Shown here one piece after another: positions 44,093 to 52,872 of a DNA stretch of 64,000 nt; the first letter of the stretch is position 1, and every line of letters begins with the position of its first letter. Source of the DNA: Tildeniella nuda ZEHNDER 1965/U140 (lineage in GTDB: Bacteria > Cyanobacteriota > Cyanobacteriia > Leptolyngbyales > Leptolyngbyaceae). The position numbers and the translations under genes are program-made. The notes below the pieces were generated by a model. That model did no database searches. It saw nothing but the letters and a program-made list of their open reading frames with translations, and was not told the DNA's origin. Location: assembly GCA_019358895.1 (NCBI GenBank), contig JAHHIG010000009.1, positions 62,001 to 126,000 on the forward strand. The letters run 5' to 3'.

Positions 44093-46486
44093 TTACCCAC
44101 GTGGCTTGGTCGCGGGTAAAGGGGCTGTAGTTGACGCTGGAGATTCTGAAGCGGTTGGCGGCACGACGGCACAGGCTCCTAATTGTGACGCTTTTAGCCC
44201 CAAGTTTTGAGTCACCAATGGAGCGATCGCGTCCTGCTCAATCCAGCCAGTTTCTCCAGGTTGCAAGATCGCTGATGTGGGTGGACTTACAGAGGGTTGA
44301 GGAGTAAGGGTGGGTACAGAGCAGACTTTGAGCTTTAACCAATAGCCGCGATCGGAAATTGCCTGTCGGCTCGAAAGCTGTAACACGCTACCAGCAGGAA
44401 TTGTACCCAGGCGCACACGAGCCGTTTCGGGTAAGTTAGGTAGATCAGGCTGGCTCCAAAGGACGAGCGGTTTTTCGGCTGCTGGGGGCGTTTCTGCTGT
44501 AGCTTGCCCAACCTGTAGCAGCGACCCCACGACTAACGCTTCTGTAGCGGGCAATGGACTTGTTTCGGCTGGGGTAGGCGCTGGTGCCGTGACCGTTGCT
44601 TCAGGCAGCGGGCGCGATCGCAAACCGGGTAGCGTGGCGAGCCACGGGCGTAAGCCAGGGAACAATGCATAGGCAAACACGCTACCCAACCCTAGCACCA
44701 CAAGCAATGCCAACAGCGCTACAAACGGGTTAGTCGATGGCTTGCGGGTTGGTAAAATATGGGTCTTAGCTTGTGTTGCAGTCTGAGTCCTCATCGTAGA
44801 GAAATGGTCGTGCGCCGTACTGGTTGCCTGCATGCCCCCGACGTTGGGGATGTCTAGCGCCACATGCAAGGGGATAGTATCTTGCGACGGCTGTGATGAC
44901 ACCTGGCAGTGCAGAAGCCCGATCGTTACGTTGTCGTGCCCATTTTTGCTATTTGCGATCGCCAGCAGGCGCTGACTGGCTGTGGCAACATCCGCCTTGC
45001 CATCCAGCAGGGGTACGAGTTCGCTTTGCCAGTATTCATCGACGCGATCGTGGTCACTCAACCCATCCGAACACAGCAAGAAGACACAGTCCTCATCCAG
45101 CACAAAACGCTGTACCGTCGGATGCAACGTTGTCGAGGCGCTCATCCCCAGTGCCTGCACCAGAGAACCAGACCCCGGTTGCTGTAGTGCATCACGGTAC
45201 AGGGCGTAACCCAGCCGCACTTCACGCGCCGCCAAATCATCATCCAGTGTCACCTGATGACAGCCAGCGCGAGTGATACGGTAAATGCGACTGTCGCCAA
45301 CATGCGTTAGATAGAGTTCATGGGCATACGACAGTGCCAACACTAGCGTCGTGCCCATTCGTTGCCGTTCTTGCCGTTGCTCGTTGTCGTTGCGCTGACT
45401 GATAACATCATTTGCGGTCAGCGTCGCCTGCTCGAGTTGCAGCATTAAGACCGTGGGTTCAATGTCGCTACCTTGGGGCGGCAGGGTTTGTAGCTGCTGC
45501 TGTAACGTTGCGATCGCTAAATTGGAGGCAACGCTACCACCTTCGTGTCCACCGATGCCATCGCAGACGATCACCAGAGGCTGGTTTTGCCCAGGCTCAA
45601 GACTCGTCCAGACCGTTCCTCCTGGTGGATAGCAAGCATCTTCGTTGCGCTGACGGCTGGGTCCTTGGTCAGTCAGGGTGGCAATGTGCATTTGGCGCGA
45701 TTGCGATCGTCCACAGGCAACCAACGCGCGATCGAGCAACATGATGAGTTGTTCAGCATTCCTGATCTGCCCCTGCTGCATCAACTGGCAAAGCTCATCT
45801 AAAAAAGCGGCAATCGCTGGCTGTGCGGTTGGCTGCCACTGCTGCCAAAGTTGACCGAGCGATGTCAGCGGTATGGCTCTCCTGCCATCAGATTGCAGCG
45901 ACAATAACCGCACCAATGCATCCTCGACTCGCAGCAACTCTGGCTGAAGCAGCGTTGAAACAACCCCTTCACTGGCAAGCGGTTCCCAGAGGTGCGCTAA
46001 CTGCCACAGCCAATTGAGCTGACGCAAGGCGGAACTTTGCGCCCAAACAGCCGTTAGCGCTGGCATGAGTTGCCCTTCGAGGGACTCTAATGAAGCGCTC
46101 ACGACTCCTTCTGTATAAAGTGGCGCTTGCTCCAGGAGCAAAATGTCCCCCCCCTGTTTTGGCGCTGACTCTACAAGCCCATACACCTGCGGTACATGCA
46201 GTTGATACGGCACTAACCGAAGGTAGGGTTCAAGATCAGGCGAAATCTCCGCTGGCGATCGCGGCAGTCGTCCTGGCTGCGTATCCAGCACAATGCTGCC
46301 TTCTTTCACGCTGTAGCGCCCAGCCAGCAGATCGCCCGATCGATACGCATCAATACCTTTACCCACTGCCCATAGATAACGCTTTGGCAGATGGGTGCGA
46401 CATTGCTGGCAAAAACGGTGGCTCTCTGGATTAGGAGCCTGACAAAGGTGGTTGGGGCAGTAGATTGTGACCGTCTCGCTGTGCAT
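44093..46486 (-). CDS. PP2C-type protein phosphatase with zinc ribbon, TM and SH3-like domain
   Basis: A 797-residue multi-domain regulator. The N-terminus has four Cys (YCPNHLCQ and FCQQCRTH) forming a zinc ribbon. A kinase-like or winged region follows at about 30-265 (YRSGDLLAGRYSV... resembles the start of cyanobacterial Ser/Thr kinase-linked proteins, with no kinase catalytic motifs). The PP2C domain at about 268-510 has all metal motifs: TDQGPSRQRNEDACY, VCDGIGGHEGG, THVGDSRIYRI, CSDGLSDHD and NGHDNVTIGL. One membrane segment (about 577-600) leads to a Pro/Ala linker and an SH3-like domain (ARVRLGTIPAGSVLQLSS...GYWLKLKVC). It dephosphorylates Ser/Thr; partners unknown. Confidence 0.92.
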   Translation of the reverse strand: MHSETVTIYCPNHLCQAPNPESHRFCQQCRTHLPKRYLWAVGKGIDAYRSGDLLAGRYSVKEGSIVLDTQPGRLPRSPAEISPDLEPYLRLVPYQLHVPQVYGLVESAPKQGGDILLLEQAPLYTEGVVSASLESLEGQLMPALTAVWAQSSALRQLNWLWQLAHLWEPLASEGVVSTLLQPELLRVEDALVRLLSLQSDGRRAIPLTSLGQLWQQWQPTAQPAIAAFLDELCQLMQQGQIRNAEQLIMLLDRALVACGRSQSRQMHIATLTDQGPSRQRNEDACYPPGGTVWTSLEPGQNQPLVIVCDGIGGHEGGSVASNLAIATLQQQLQTLPPQGSDIEPTVLMLQLEQATLTANDVISQRNDNEQRQERQRMGTTLVLALSYAHELYLTHVGDSRIYRITRAGCHQVTLDDDLAAREVRLGYALYRDALQQPGSGSLVQALGMSASTTLHPTVQRFVLDEDCVFLLCSDGLSDHDRVDEYWQSELVPLLDGKADVATASQRLLAIANSKNGHDNVTIGLLHCQVSSQPSQDTIPLHVALDIPNVGGMQATSTAHDHFSTMRTQTATQAKTHILPTRKPSTNPFVALLALLVVLGLGSVFAYALFPGLRPWLATLPGLRSRPLPEATVTAPAPTPAETSPLPATEALVVGSLLQVGQATAETPPAAEKPLVLWSQPDLPNLPETARVRLGTIPAGSVLQLSSRQAISDRGYWLKLKVCSVPTLTPQPSVSPPTSAILQPGETGWIEQDAIAPLVTQNLGLKASQLGACAVVPPTASESPASTTAPLPATKPRG

Positions 46487-46788
46487 GAAAAGTCCTTGCC
46501 AGGTCTATCTGCGCTCATGAAGCCATACGTTTCCTCACCTGACATAGCTCTAACAGCAGAACGTGGCGACAGTTCTGACCTTCATACCCGCTATCGATAC
46601 CAGATCTAGCATCGGCGGTAGGGTTAAAGACATTGAGCCATGCTGAACGGCTCAAGCGCTATCCAGGTTGCGGCTTTGGTGAGCAAATATTTCCTTATGT
46701 TAAACCCAGGAACAGAATCAGTGTGGCAAACCGATCGAGAAACCAGTCGGCAACTTTCAGTCAGGAACGAGTACAGGAGCCGCGATCG
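46487..46788. other. Intergenic region, nothing recognised
   Basis: A 302-bp gap between the 5' end of the PP2C gene and the 3' end of the small membrane protein gene. No repeat, hairpin or coding signal was found; it probably holds the PP2C promoter. Confidence 0.4.
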
Positions 46789-47025
46789 CTACTCATGATC
46801 AGAGGAAACTCCATCTGGTAAGGCTCCATTCTGCATCATCAATCGGGGGTAGACTAGCAAAAAAAAGCCCATCCAGGTCAGCACCGGAATCGCTACAATG
46901 ACCGTCAACCAGACTATCCGCAACAGTCCCCAACTGCCGCCAATCAACGCAAAGCCCGTCAACAAAATCGACCAGGGTTGGCACCACCACGGTTTATGTG
47001 TCCATACATTGTCAGGGGGGGTCAT
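46789..47025 (-). CDS. Small membrane protein, DUF6737-like
   Basis: A 78-residue protein with two adjacent hydrophobic segments (about 19-36 and 40-62: WSILLTGFALIGGSWGLL, VWLTVIVAIPVLTWMGFFLLVYP). The pattern VWxHKPWWCQPWSILLTG and the MGFFLLVYP motif match a small cyanobacterial family that I recall as DUF6737. The N-terminus is cytosolic or stromal and polar; the C-terminal tail is acidic. Function is unknown, but distribution in cyanobacteria and plastid-like genomes suggests a thylakoid membrane role. Single gene. Confidence 0.75.
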   Translation of the reverse strand: MTPPDNVWTHKPWWCQPWSILLTGFALIGGSWGLLRIVWLTVIVAIPVLTWMGFFLLVYPRLMMQNGALPDGVSSDHE

Positions 47026-47238
47026 AGTCAGGCATACGCAGAAGAGGCATGACGATCGGCGCTTTGCACCGGATCACACCTAATCCTAAACCCGATCGCG
47101 CCGATCGGTTTAGAAGCCTGAACATCAAGCTTTGGGAATCGCGTTTCATCACAGCGCTAACGGCGATCGTGATGAGTATTTCTGCTAACTTACCCTAGAA
47201 TAAGGGTTGATAAGTAGATATACACAGACGAGGAATCT

Positions 47239-47529
47239 ATGGCTGCTGGTGAATCTCAAGTGCAGGGTCCTCTTTCAGACCGAGAACTTCAGGTCATCGA
47301 ACTGGTAGCTTCTGGCTTGACCAATCAGGAAATTGCCGAAAAGCTGGAAATTAGCAAACGCACCGTCGATAATCACGTCAGCAACATTTTGACAAAAACT
47401 GAAACCGATAATCGAGTGGCATTGGTGCGCTGGGCGTTGCAGTGGGGTAAGGTGTGCCTGGATGAGGTCAACTGCTGTGCCTTGCCAAACGTAAACTTGC
47501 CGAAACTTGGCAATGAGGCAGCCTCCTGA
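47239..47529 (+). CDS. pedR: LuxR-type HTH regulator, PedR-like
   Basis: A 96-residue regulator consisting almost only of a LuxR/FixJ helix-turn-helix: LSDRELQVIELVASGLTNQEIAEKLEISKRTVDNHVSNILTKTETDNRVALVRWALQWG (residues 12-70). No receiver domain. Cys73, Cys79 and Cys80 follow in KVCLDEVNCC. In Synechocystis PedR, a stand-alone LuxR-type regulator, photosynthetic electron transport acts through thioredoxin on a conserved Cys80, which agrees with the position here. The resemblance in size, HTH and Cys position supports orthology. It lies upstream of psaL and hisS but in its own unit. Confidence 0.75.
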   Translation: MAAGESQVQGPLSDRELQVIELVASGLTNQEIAEKLEISKRTVDNHVSNILTKTETDNRVALVRWALQWGKVCLDEVNCCALPNVNLPKLGNEAAS

Positions 47530-47630
47530 TCCAATCGTGTGTGCCTCTAATAGTGTTTGCCTCTAATAGTGTTTGCCACTGTCACTGGCATGAAGCGTTA
47601 GGACTTTGAATGAGCGATCTTCTTTAAGTT

Positions 47631-47740
47631 AGGACTTACGCACTTGCCCCCTAATCCCCCAATTCTGTGGGACTTTGATCGCTTACTCCCCCAGAATTGG
47701 GGATCGGGGGGCAGCTTTCAACTCAATCTGCGTAAGTCCT
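47631..47740. mobile_element. MITE-like element, family AGGACTTACGCA
   Basis: A 110-bp element with perfect 12-bp terminal inverted repeats AGGACTTACGCA / TGCGTAAGTCCT, the same ends as at 17006. The inside is replaced by the C-rich palindrome CCCCCTAATCCCCCAATTCTG ... CCCAGAATTGGGG, also found at 21250. Confidence 0.85.
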
Positions 47741-47813
47741 GTAAGTGAGACCTTGACTGGGTAGGTAACACTTTGTTGAGTGACGTTTATCTTTTAGCAC
47801 TGGAGAAGACAGA

Positions 47814-48086
47814 GTGGACGATCGCATTCGCTGCCCAGGTCTGCCGTTAGCGGTTTACCGTGAAATTGCGGCTCATCTCGGTCAAGTTGATGGAGTGGTC
47901 GTAGAACTGCTGCCGCAACAGTCTCAGCAGTTTGACTATCGCCTGAGTCAGATTGACAGCCTGTGGATCAAAAGTGAACCTGACTCAGACTTAACCTGTC
48001 GTGAGCAAGTGCAGCGAATTTTGGCGTACTATAGCGATCGCTACGGTGCCTGGGAAGCAGTCAATTCAGACAACACATGGGTTTAA
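47814..48086 (+). CDS. Small conserved cyanobacterial protein upstream of hisS
   Basis: A 90-residue protein starting at GTG 47814. It overlaps the hisS start by 10 bp, so translation is probably coupled. Sequence: a basic/hydrophobic start (IRCPGLPLAVYREIAAHLGQV), a strand (VVVELLPQ), QFDYRLSQIDSLWI and a C-terminal helix (CREQVQRILAYYSDRYGAWEAV) ending in NTWV. No named family was recognised; small proteins of this type are conserved upstream of cyanobacterial genes. No signal peptide or membrane segment. Its fixed position with hisS hints at a translation-linked role, which is inference. Confidence 0.7.
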   Translation: MDDRIRCPGLPLAVYREIAAHLGQVDGVVVELLPQQSQQFDYRLSQIDSLWIKSEPDSDLTCREQVQRILAYYSDRYGAWEAVNSDNTWV

Positions 48087-49357
48087 TTCAAGCGCAACGA
48101 GGAACGCGGGACATCCTGCCAGGAGAAATTGCTTACTGGCAGCAAGTTGAGGCAACGGCTCGGTCAATCTTAGCAAGAGCTGCCTTTGAAGAAATTCGCA
48201 CTCCTCTTTTTGAGCAAACTGATCTATTTGAGCGGGGGATCGGTGAAGCAACCGACGTAGTGGGTAAAGAAATGTATACCTTTCAGGACAAAGGTGAGCG
48301 ATCGCTGACGCTTCGTCCTGAAGGTACCGCTGGTGTTGTACGCGCCTTCATCGAGCATGGGCTACACGCTCAAGGCGGTGTCCAGCGGCTCTGGTACATG
48401 GGCGCAATGTTCCGCTACGAGCGTCCCGGTACTGGGCGACAGCGGCAGTTTCACCAGTTAGGTGTAGAGCTGTTGGGTAGTGGTGATGTCCGCGCGGATG
48501 CTGAAGTCATTGCGATCGCCGTTGATATTCTGCAAGCCGTTGGGTTGACCGATTTACAGCTAGAGCTAAATTCTCTGGGCACACGGGCAGATCGATCGCA
48601 GTACCGCAGCCTGCTAGTCGATTACCTCACCCCTTACAAAGCAGATCTTGATCCCGATTCACAAGATCGCCTGACGCGCAATCCTTTACGCATTCTCGAC
48701 AGCAAAGACGCGAAAACACAGGTTATTTTGCAGGAGGCACCACTCTTGGGGCAAAGCCTGAGCGCAACTTCGCAAGAACGGTTTGCCAAAGTACAGCAAC
48801 TTCTAACTGATTTAGGGATTGCCTACACCCTGAATCCAAAGCTCGTACGCGGGTTAGACTACTACAGCCACACTGCCTTTGAGTTTCAATCAGTGCAGTT
48901 TGGCACGGTTGGCGGTGGTGGACGCTACGACGGCTTGGTCACTGAATTGGGTGGACCAGAAACTCTGGCGATCGGTTGGGCAATTGGCTTGGAGCGGCTC
49001 ATCGGGCTTTTGCAGCAACTCAAACCGATACAACCAACTACCACCGATTTTTACCTTGTATCGAGAGGCGAAGCTGCTGAGCTACAGGCGTTGAAACTGG
49101 CACAAACACTCCGTCAAGCAGGCTTCAAAGCTGAGCTAGACCTGAGCGGGAGCGCGTTTGGCAAGCAATTTAAGCGTGCCGATCGCAGTGGAGCGATCGC
49201 CTGTTTTATTCTGGGAGATGCTGAAGCGGCAAATCAAACTGTGCAGCTAAAGTGGCTGGCAAGCGGCAACCAGGAGGAGATTAAGCAAGCTAACCTACTG
49301 AACTGCTTCAACGAATTTCAGCAGAAAATAGACCGCGATCGAGAAGAACAAGCATAG
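48077..49357 (+). CDS. hisS: Histidyl-tRNA synthetase
   Basis: A 426-residue class II synthetase that charges tRNA-His. Motif 1 region RGTRDILPGEIAYWQQVEATARSIL..., motif 2 FRYERPGTGRQRQFHQLGVELLG with the catalytic Arg, the histidine A motif LVRGLDYYSHTAFEF, and motif 3 AIGWAIGLERLIGLL. Class-specific YMGAMFRYERP and LRPEGTAGVVRAF are intact. The C-terminal anticodon-binding domain (about 320-415) has FYLVSRGEAAELQALKLAQTLRQAGFKAELDLSGSAFGKQFKRADRSGA. The gene overlaps the upstream 90-residue ORF. Confidence 0.98.
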   Translation: MGLIQAQRGTRDILPGEIAYWQQVEATARSILARAAFEEIRTPLFEQTDLFERGIGEATDVVGKEMYTFQDKGERSLTLRPEGTAGVVRAFIEHGLHAQGGVQRLWYMGAMFRYERPGTGRQRQFHQLGVELLGSGDVRADAEVIAIAVDILQAVGLTDLQLELNSLGTRADRSQYRSLLVDYLTPYKADLDPDSQDRLTRNPLRILDSKDAKTQVILQEAPLLGQSLSATSQERFAKVQQLLTDLGIAYTLNPKLVRGLDYYSHTAFEFQSVQFGTVGGGGRYDGLVTELGGPETLAIGWAIGLERLIGLLQQLKPIQPTTTDFYLVSRGEAAELQALKLAQTLRQAGFKAELDLSGSAFGKQFKRADRSGAIACFILGDAEAANQTVQLKWLASGNQEEIKQANLLNCFNEFQQKIDRDREEQA

Positions 49358-49410
49358 CAGCATCAAGGCTGAATCTGACGTTTGTCTTTTTTGGCGTTTG
49401 TCTTTTCTGT

Positions 49411-49511
49411 AGGATCTACGCAAATCTCGGAGGTTTTAACCAAGACTTAAGCATCGTCACCAATGTTGTCGCTTAAACCTCGAAGGTTTTGGTCAAAATG
49501 CGTCAGTCCTG
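49411..49511. mobile_element. MITE-like element, family AGGACTTACGCA (inverted, diverged)
   Basis: A 101-bp copy with ends AGGATCTACGCA / TGCGTCAGTCCT. The inner CTCGGAGGTTTTAA and TTAAACCTCGAAGGTTTTGGTCAAAA segments match the element at 17006 in opposite orientation. It lies about 120 bp upstream of psaL. Confidence 0.8.
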
Positions 49512-49629
49512 CTCTAGTTCTTATTAACTTTTCTAACGGTTCAGATGGCTTCTCTAACGAACGATCCCAACCTGGACGTAAAATTAGCCTATTCTTAGAA
49601 ACCTTTAGACTAATAGGACGCATTCAGTT

Positions 49630-50115
49630 ATGTCTGACCCTAGAAATGCTGAGCTTATTCAACCCTGGAAAGGCGATCCTTTTACAGGACACTTGTCTAC
49701 CCCGATTAGCGATTCTGCCTTTACCAAAGCATTTATTGGTAATCTGCCTGCCTATCGCAAAGGGCTTGCTCCGATCGTGCGCGGTCTCGAAATTGGTCTT
49801 GCTCATGGTTACTTCCTCATTGGACCCTGGGTTAAGTTTGGACCACTGCGCGACTCTGACGTTGCCGCATTAGGTGGCTTGATTTCAGGCTTAGCGCTGA
49901 TCCTGATTGCAACAGCGTGTCTCTCTATCTACGGTCTTGTGACGTTTGAAGATGAAAGCAGCGGTTCTAAAGACTCTTTACAGACGGCTGATGGCTGGAG
50001 CCAACTCACGGGTGGTTTCTTCATCGGTGCCACAGGCGGCGCTTTCGTGGCATTCTTCCTGCTTAATGAGTTCTCTACGGTGGATTCCATCTTCCGTGGT
50101 TTAGTCAACAACTAA
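49630..50115 (+). CDS. psaL: Photosystem I reaction-centre subunit XI
   Basis: A 161-residue thylakoid membrane protein that mediates trimerisation (or tetramerisation) of photosystem I. The start is characteristic: QPWKGDPFTGHLSTPISDSAFTKAFIGNLPAYRKGLAPIVRGLEIGLAHGYFLIGPW. Hydrophobic segments are at about 54-72, 80-102 and 128-148. The Cys-poor centre LRDSDVAALGGLISGLALILIATACLSIYGL matches. Unlike many cyanobacteria, no psaI (about 38 codons) lies directly upstream; the preceding 270 bp contain a MITE-like element and a short unrelated 17-codon frame at 49543. A strong terminator follows. Confidence 0.98.
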   Translation: MSDPRNAELIQPWKGDPFTGHLSTPISDSAFTKAFIGNLPAYRKGLAPIVRGLEIGLAHGYFLIGPWVKFGPLRDSDVAALGGLISGLALILIATACLSIYGLVTFEDESSGSKDSLQTADGWSQLTGGFFIGATGGAFVAFFLLNEFSTVDSIFRGLVNN

Positions 50116-50135
50116 AGCGGTCTTTAAATCGCAGA

Positions 50136-50168
50136 GAGCCTGGATCGACTCGATCCAGGCTCTTTTTT
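50136..50168 (+). terminator. Intrinsic terminator of psaL
   Basis: A perfect 12-bp stem GAGCCTGGATCG / CGATCCAGGCTC with a 3-nt loop, followed by TTTTTT. It starts 21 bp after the psaL stop and is a textbook intrinsic terminator. Confidence 0.93.
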
Positions 50169-50243
50169 AAGACCTTCCTTTTTTTTAAGACCTTCCTATT
50201 GTGTCAGTCGCATTCGGTGCGATCGCAGACCTGCATCCAGCAC

Positions 50244-50274
50244 TTAAAAACCCGACAGATCATTCTGTCGGGCT
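50244..50274 (-). terminator. Intrinsic terminator of sigA
   Basis: CCCGACAGA pairs with TCTGTCGGG (9-bp stem, 4-nt loop). Read on the minus strand it is followed by TTTTTAAG, about 40 bp after the sigA stop. Confidence 0.85.
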
Positions 50275-50313
50275 TAGGTTTCACGCGCTAAAGACTGCTG
50301 AGAGAACGATCGC

Positions 50314-51453
50314 TTAGCGAATGTATTCCTTTAGCACGCTATTACGGTTAGGATGGCGGAGCTTACGCAGTGCTTTCGCTTCAATTTGGCGAATGCGTTC
50401 ACGCGTGACGTTGAAGATCTGACCAATTTCTTCCAACGTTTTCATGCGACCATCGTCCAAGCCGTAACGCAGTCTAAGAACATCACGTTCACGAGGGCTG
50501 AGCGTGTCCAAAACACTCTCCAGGTCTTCTCGAAGCAGGTTCTTAGAAACCTGATCTTCAGGCGTTTCGCCATCAGATTCGATAAAGTCGCCTAAGCGAG
50601 AATCTTCTTCTTTACCGATCGGTGTTTCCAAAGAAATTGGCAGTTGAGCAGACTTGGCGATAAACCGCAGCTTCTCAATGGTCATTTCCATCCGAGTAGC
50701 GATTTCTTCCTCAGTCGGCTTGCGCCCCATTTCCTGAGACAAGAGCTTGGTGGTTTTCTTGATGCGCGAAATCGTTTCGTAAAGGTGAACGGGTAGTCGA
50801 ATGGTGCGAGATTGGTCAGCGATCGCCCGTGTAATCGCCTGACGAATCCACCAGGTCGCGTAAGTGGAGAACTTGTAACCTTTCTCGTGGTCAAACTTCT
50901 CTGCCGCCCGAATCAAGCCCAAGCTGCCTTCCTGAATCAAATCCTGGAACGACAAGCCCCGATTCATGTACTTTTTGGCGATCGAAACCACCAGTCTCAA
51001 GTTCGATTGCACCATTTTGTCTTTGGCACGACGACCCAAGTGCAACCGATGGCGGAATGCCGAAAGCGGCATGTTGACGGCATTCGCCCATTCCTTATCC
51101 TGAGGGTCGCGGTCTAACTGTAGCAGCAAGTCTTCTCGAATGCGCTCAAGCTCAAGTAGATCAGCAATTTTGCGTGCAAGCTCGATCTCTTCATCCGCCC
51201 GCAAAAGCCGAATACGACCAATTTCCTGCAAATACAGGCGAATGGAGTCTTCGGTGTAGTGCTTTTTCTTTACTGCTGTCCGACGGCGAGTAGACCGAGC
51301 CTTACCAGGCTTACTATCTTCCTCGTCTGTAGCGACATCAGCAGGTTCATCTCGATCTTCATCTTCAATGAAGAACCCTAATTCACCCTCGGGCAAATCG
51401 CCAGAGGCATTGCTTAAAAGCTCGATTTCGAGTACGTCGTTGGCCTGGGTCAT
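50314..51453 (-). CDS. sigA: RNA polymerase principal sigma factor, group 1
   Basis: A 379-residue sigma-70 protein directing RNA polymerase to housekeeping promoters. Residues 1-70 are an acidic then basic N-terminal extension ([33 protein letters not shown]) typical of cyanobacterial SigA. Region 1.2 starts at [16 protein letters not shown]. Region 2 has [38 protein letters not shown] and the -10 recognition helix [31 protein letters not shown]. Region 3 has [27 protein letters not shown]. Region 4 ends with [39 protein letters not shown]. The C-terminus VLKEYIR is of the group 1 type. Confidence 0.97.
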   Translation of the reverse strand: MTQANDVLEIELLSNASGDLPEGELGFFIEDEDRDEPADVATDEEDSKPGKARSTRRRTAVKKKHYTEDSIRLYLQEIGRIRLLRADEEIELARKIADLLELERIREDLLLQLDRDPQDKEWANAVNMPLSAFRHRLHLGRRAKDKMVQSNLRLVVSIAKKYMNRGLSFQDLIQEGSLGLIRAAEKFDHEKGYKFSTYATWWIRQAITRAIADQSRTIRLPVHLYETISRIKKTTKLLSQEMGRKPTEEEIATRMEMTIEKLRFIAKSAQLPISLETPIGKEEDSRLGDFIESDGETPEDQVSKNLLREDLESVLDTLSPRERDVLRLRYGLDDGRMKTLEEIGQIFNVTRERIRQIEAKALRKLRHPNRNSVLKEYIR

Positions 51454-52349
51454 GCCGCGTTCCTCATGCTCCTTAACTAGAAAATCGGTCTACAGAGAAA
51501 TTCACACCTGAGATTCAGAGCTGAAATAATCGAAAAGAGTACACAGCCAAGCATCTTCACTAGTCAATGAAAATCAACCTCCTCACCAAAGGCATTCCCT
51601 CAGATAGAGGCACCAAACTCAAGGGTACAGTAATTGACACATTCAAGAGATGCTCTCAATTGTATCTTTTCTAACAAAAGACGTACATTTTTGCTTTGCT
51701 GGAGCAATCCAGCGAAGGCAAGCAGCGCCTGCAACAGCGATAGCATCCGCAAAACGAAACATCAAAGTTTCATCACAATTCATCGTGCTACTTGCAAAAG
51801 GGTGCCCTGCTAGCAGATGTCTTATTCTTGGGTCGCTATACATTTGAGGAATTCGTTGATGCGTTAGTTGATGCGTTAACTGAGGAATCAGTGGAACTGG
51901 AAGTTGTGTACTGGACAATCCAGGTTTCAGCAAAGAAAGCTCTGGTACCAGATTCTTACCAAATTCTAAAGTGAATGGGGCTGAAGTAGCTCTTTACCTC
52001 AATCTCTAAATGGATATGAACCTCTGATCGTTACGTTAACTCAGATATTCTAAGTTAGCAGAGCAAAGCTGAATGATCATGAGGTTCTTCCACGATACTG
52101 AAGAACGACTGAGCCTGATCCTAACAATTTACTGAAAGAATTCAGCCATTCTAACGAATTCTTAAAGCTTGATTTAATCTGGGAAACGCCTATCTAGAAG
52201 GCTAGCTAGTGATTACAGCGATGGAATTTATGCATCACTTCGACAACGATCGCTCATTTTCACAACATGCAACGTTACATATACAAGGCAATGTAACGCT
52301 TTGTGAACAGTTTGACCCTGGATTTCTGGCAGGTTGCATCAAGCAATGA
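51454..52349. other. Long region without a convincing gene
   Basis: An 896-bp gap. Several short frames exist; the best is a TTG-start 60-codon plus frame at 51792-51974 with an acidic amphipathic part (FEEFVDALVDALTEESVELEVVYW), but there is no ribosome binding site, no family resemblance and it overlaps opposing frames. The part next to sigA should hold its promoter(s). No repeat family or hairpin was recognised; 52000-52330 is AT-rich. Confidence 0.5.
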
Positions 52350-52682
52350 TTAATCCTGGTCGCCTGAGTATGCTTTGGTTTGAGGAAGAAGCATTGTCTC
52401 CAGAAGCTTAGACGTGTCAGCAGTAAGAAGAATACGTTTCATGGAGGGGTCACGCAGACTGCCCCAAAGGCTACAGGTAGCAGCAGAGCTACTTAGAACG
52501 ATCGCTGTCTGCTGTTGGGTTAGCTTGCAGCCAAGCTGATACACACGAGGACGTTTCTGGATGGAAAACGATGCTAAGCGGCAGTAAAGCTCACCTTCGT
52601 GAGACATACCACTGCGAACGCTGCCGTTCAACCAAAAACTAAACGTGAAGATTTGTTCCTCATTGACCACTATAGGCAACAC
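52350..52682 (-). CDS. Hypothetical small protein (cyanobacterial type)
   Basis: A 110-residue soluble protein not assigned to a family. The central segment GMSHEGELYCRLASFSIQKRPRVYQLGCKLTQQQTAIVLSSSAATCSLWGSLRDPSMKR has the look of conserved small cyanobacterial proteins, with three Cys spread over the protein (YCRL, LGCKL, TCSLW). Some members of this group, as I recall, begin at an internal Met, so M27 (before SHEGEL) is an alternative start. There is no signal peptide or membrane segment. It is convergent or isolated, between a long gap and a deacetylase gene. Coding status is plausible but not certain. Confidence 0.6.
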   Translation of the reverse strand: MLPIVVNEEQIFTFSFWLNGSVRSGMSHEGELYCRLASFSIQKRPRVYQLGCKLTQQQTAIVLSSSAATCSLWGSLRDPSMKRILLTADTSKLLETMLLPQTKAYSGDQD

Positions 52683-52872
52683 AACTATGACCTACCAGGA
52701 ATAACGATATCGTGAGCTGTGCCTTTTATAACTCTTTGGTAATGGAAAAGCGGGCTGACCAATGCTGTGTTTGCTCACAGTGGTTAACTCAGTATGGGTT
52801 GAAGAGCTTCAGAATCTAACACGATGTCCCAAAAAAGCTGTGTCCTATAGTTGAGGCACGGTTACAGAAGTT

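Noticed and set aside
49543-49596. A 17-codon frame upstream of psaL considered as psaI
   Set aside because: The sequence MASLTNDPNLDVKLAYS has no hydrophobic helix, so it cannot be psaI.
51792-51974. A 60-codon frame with an acidic helix
   Set aside because: TTG start, no ribosome binding site and no family resemblance; mentioned only in the gap description.
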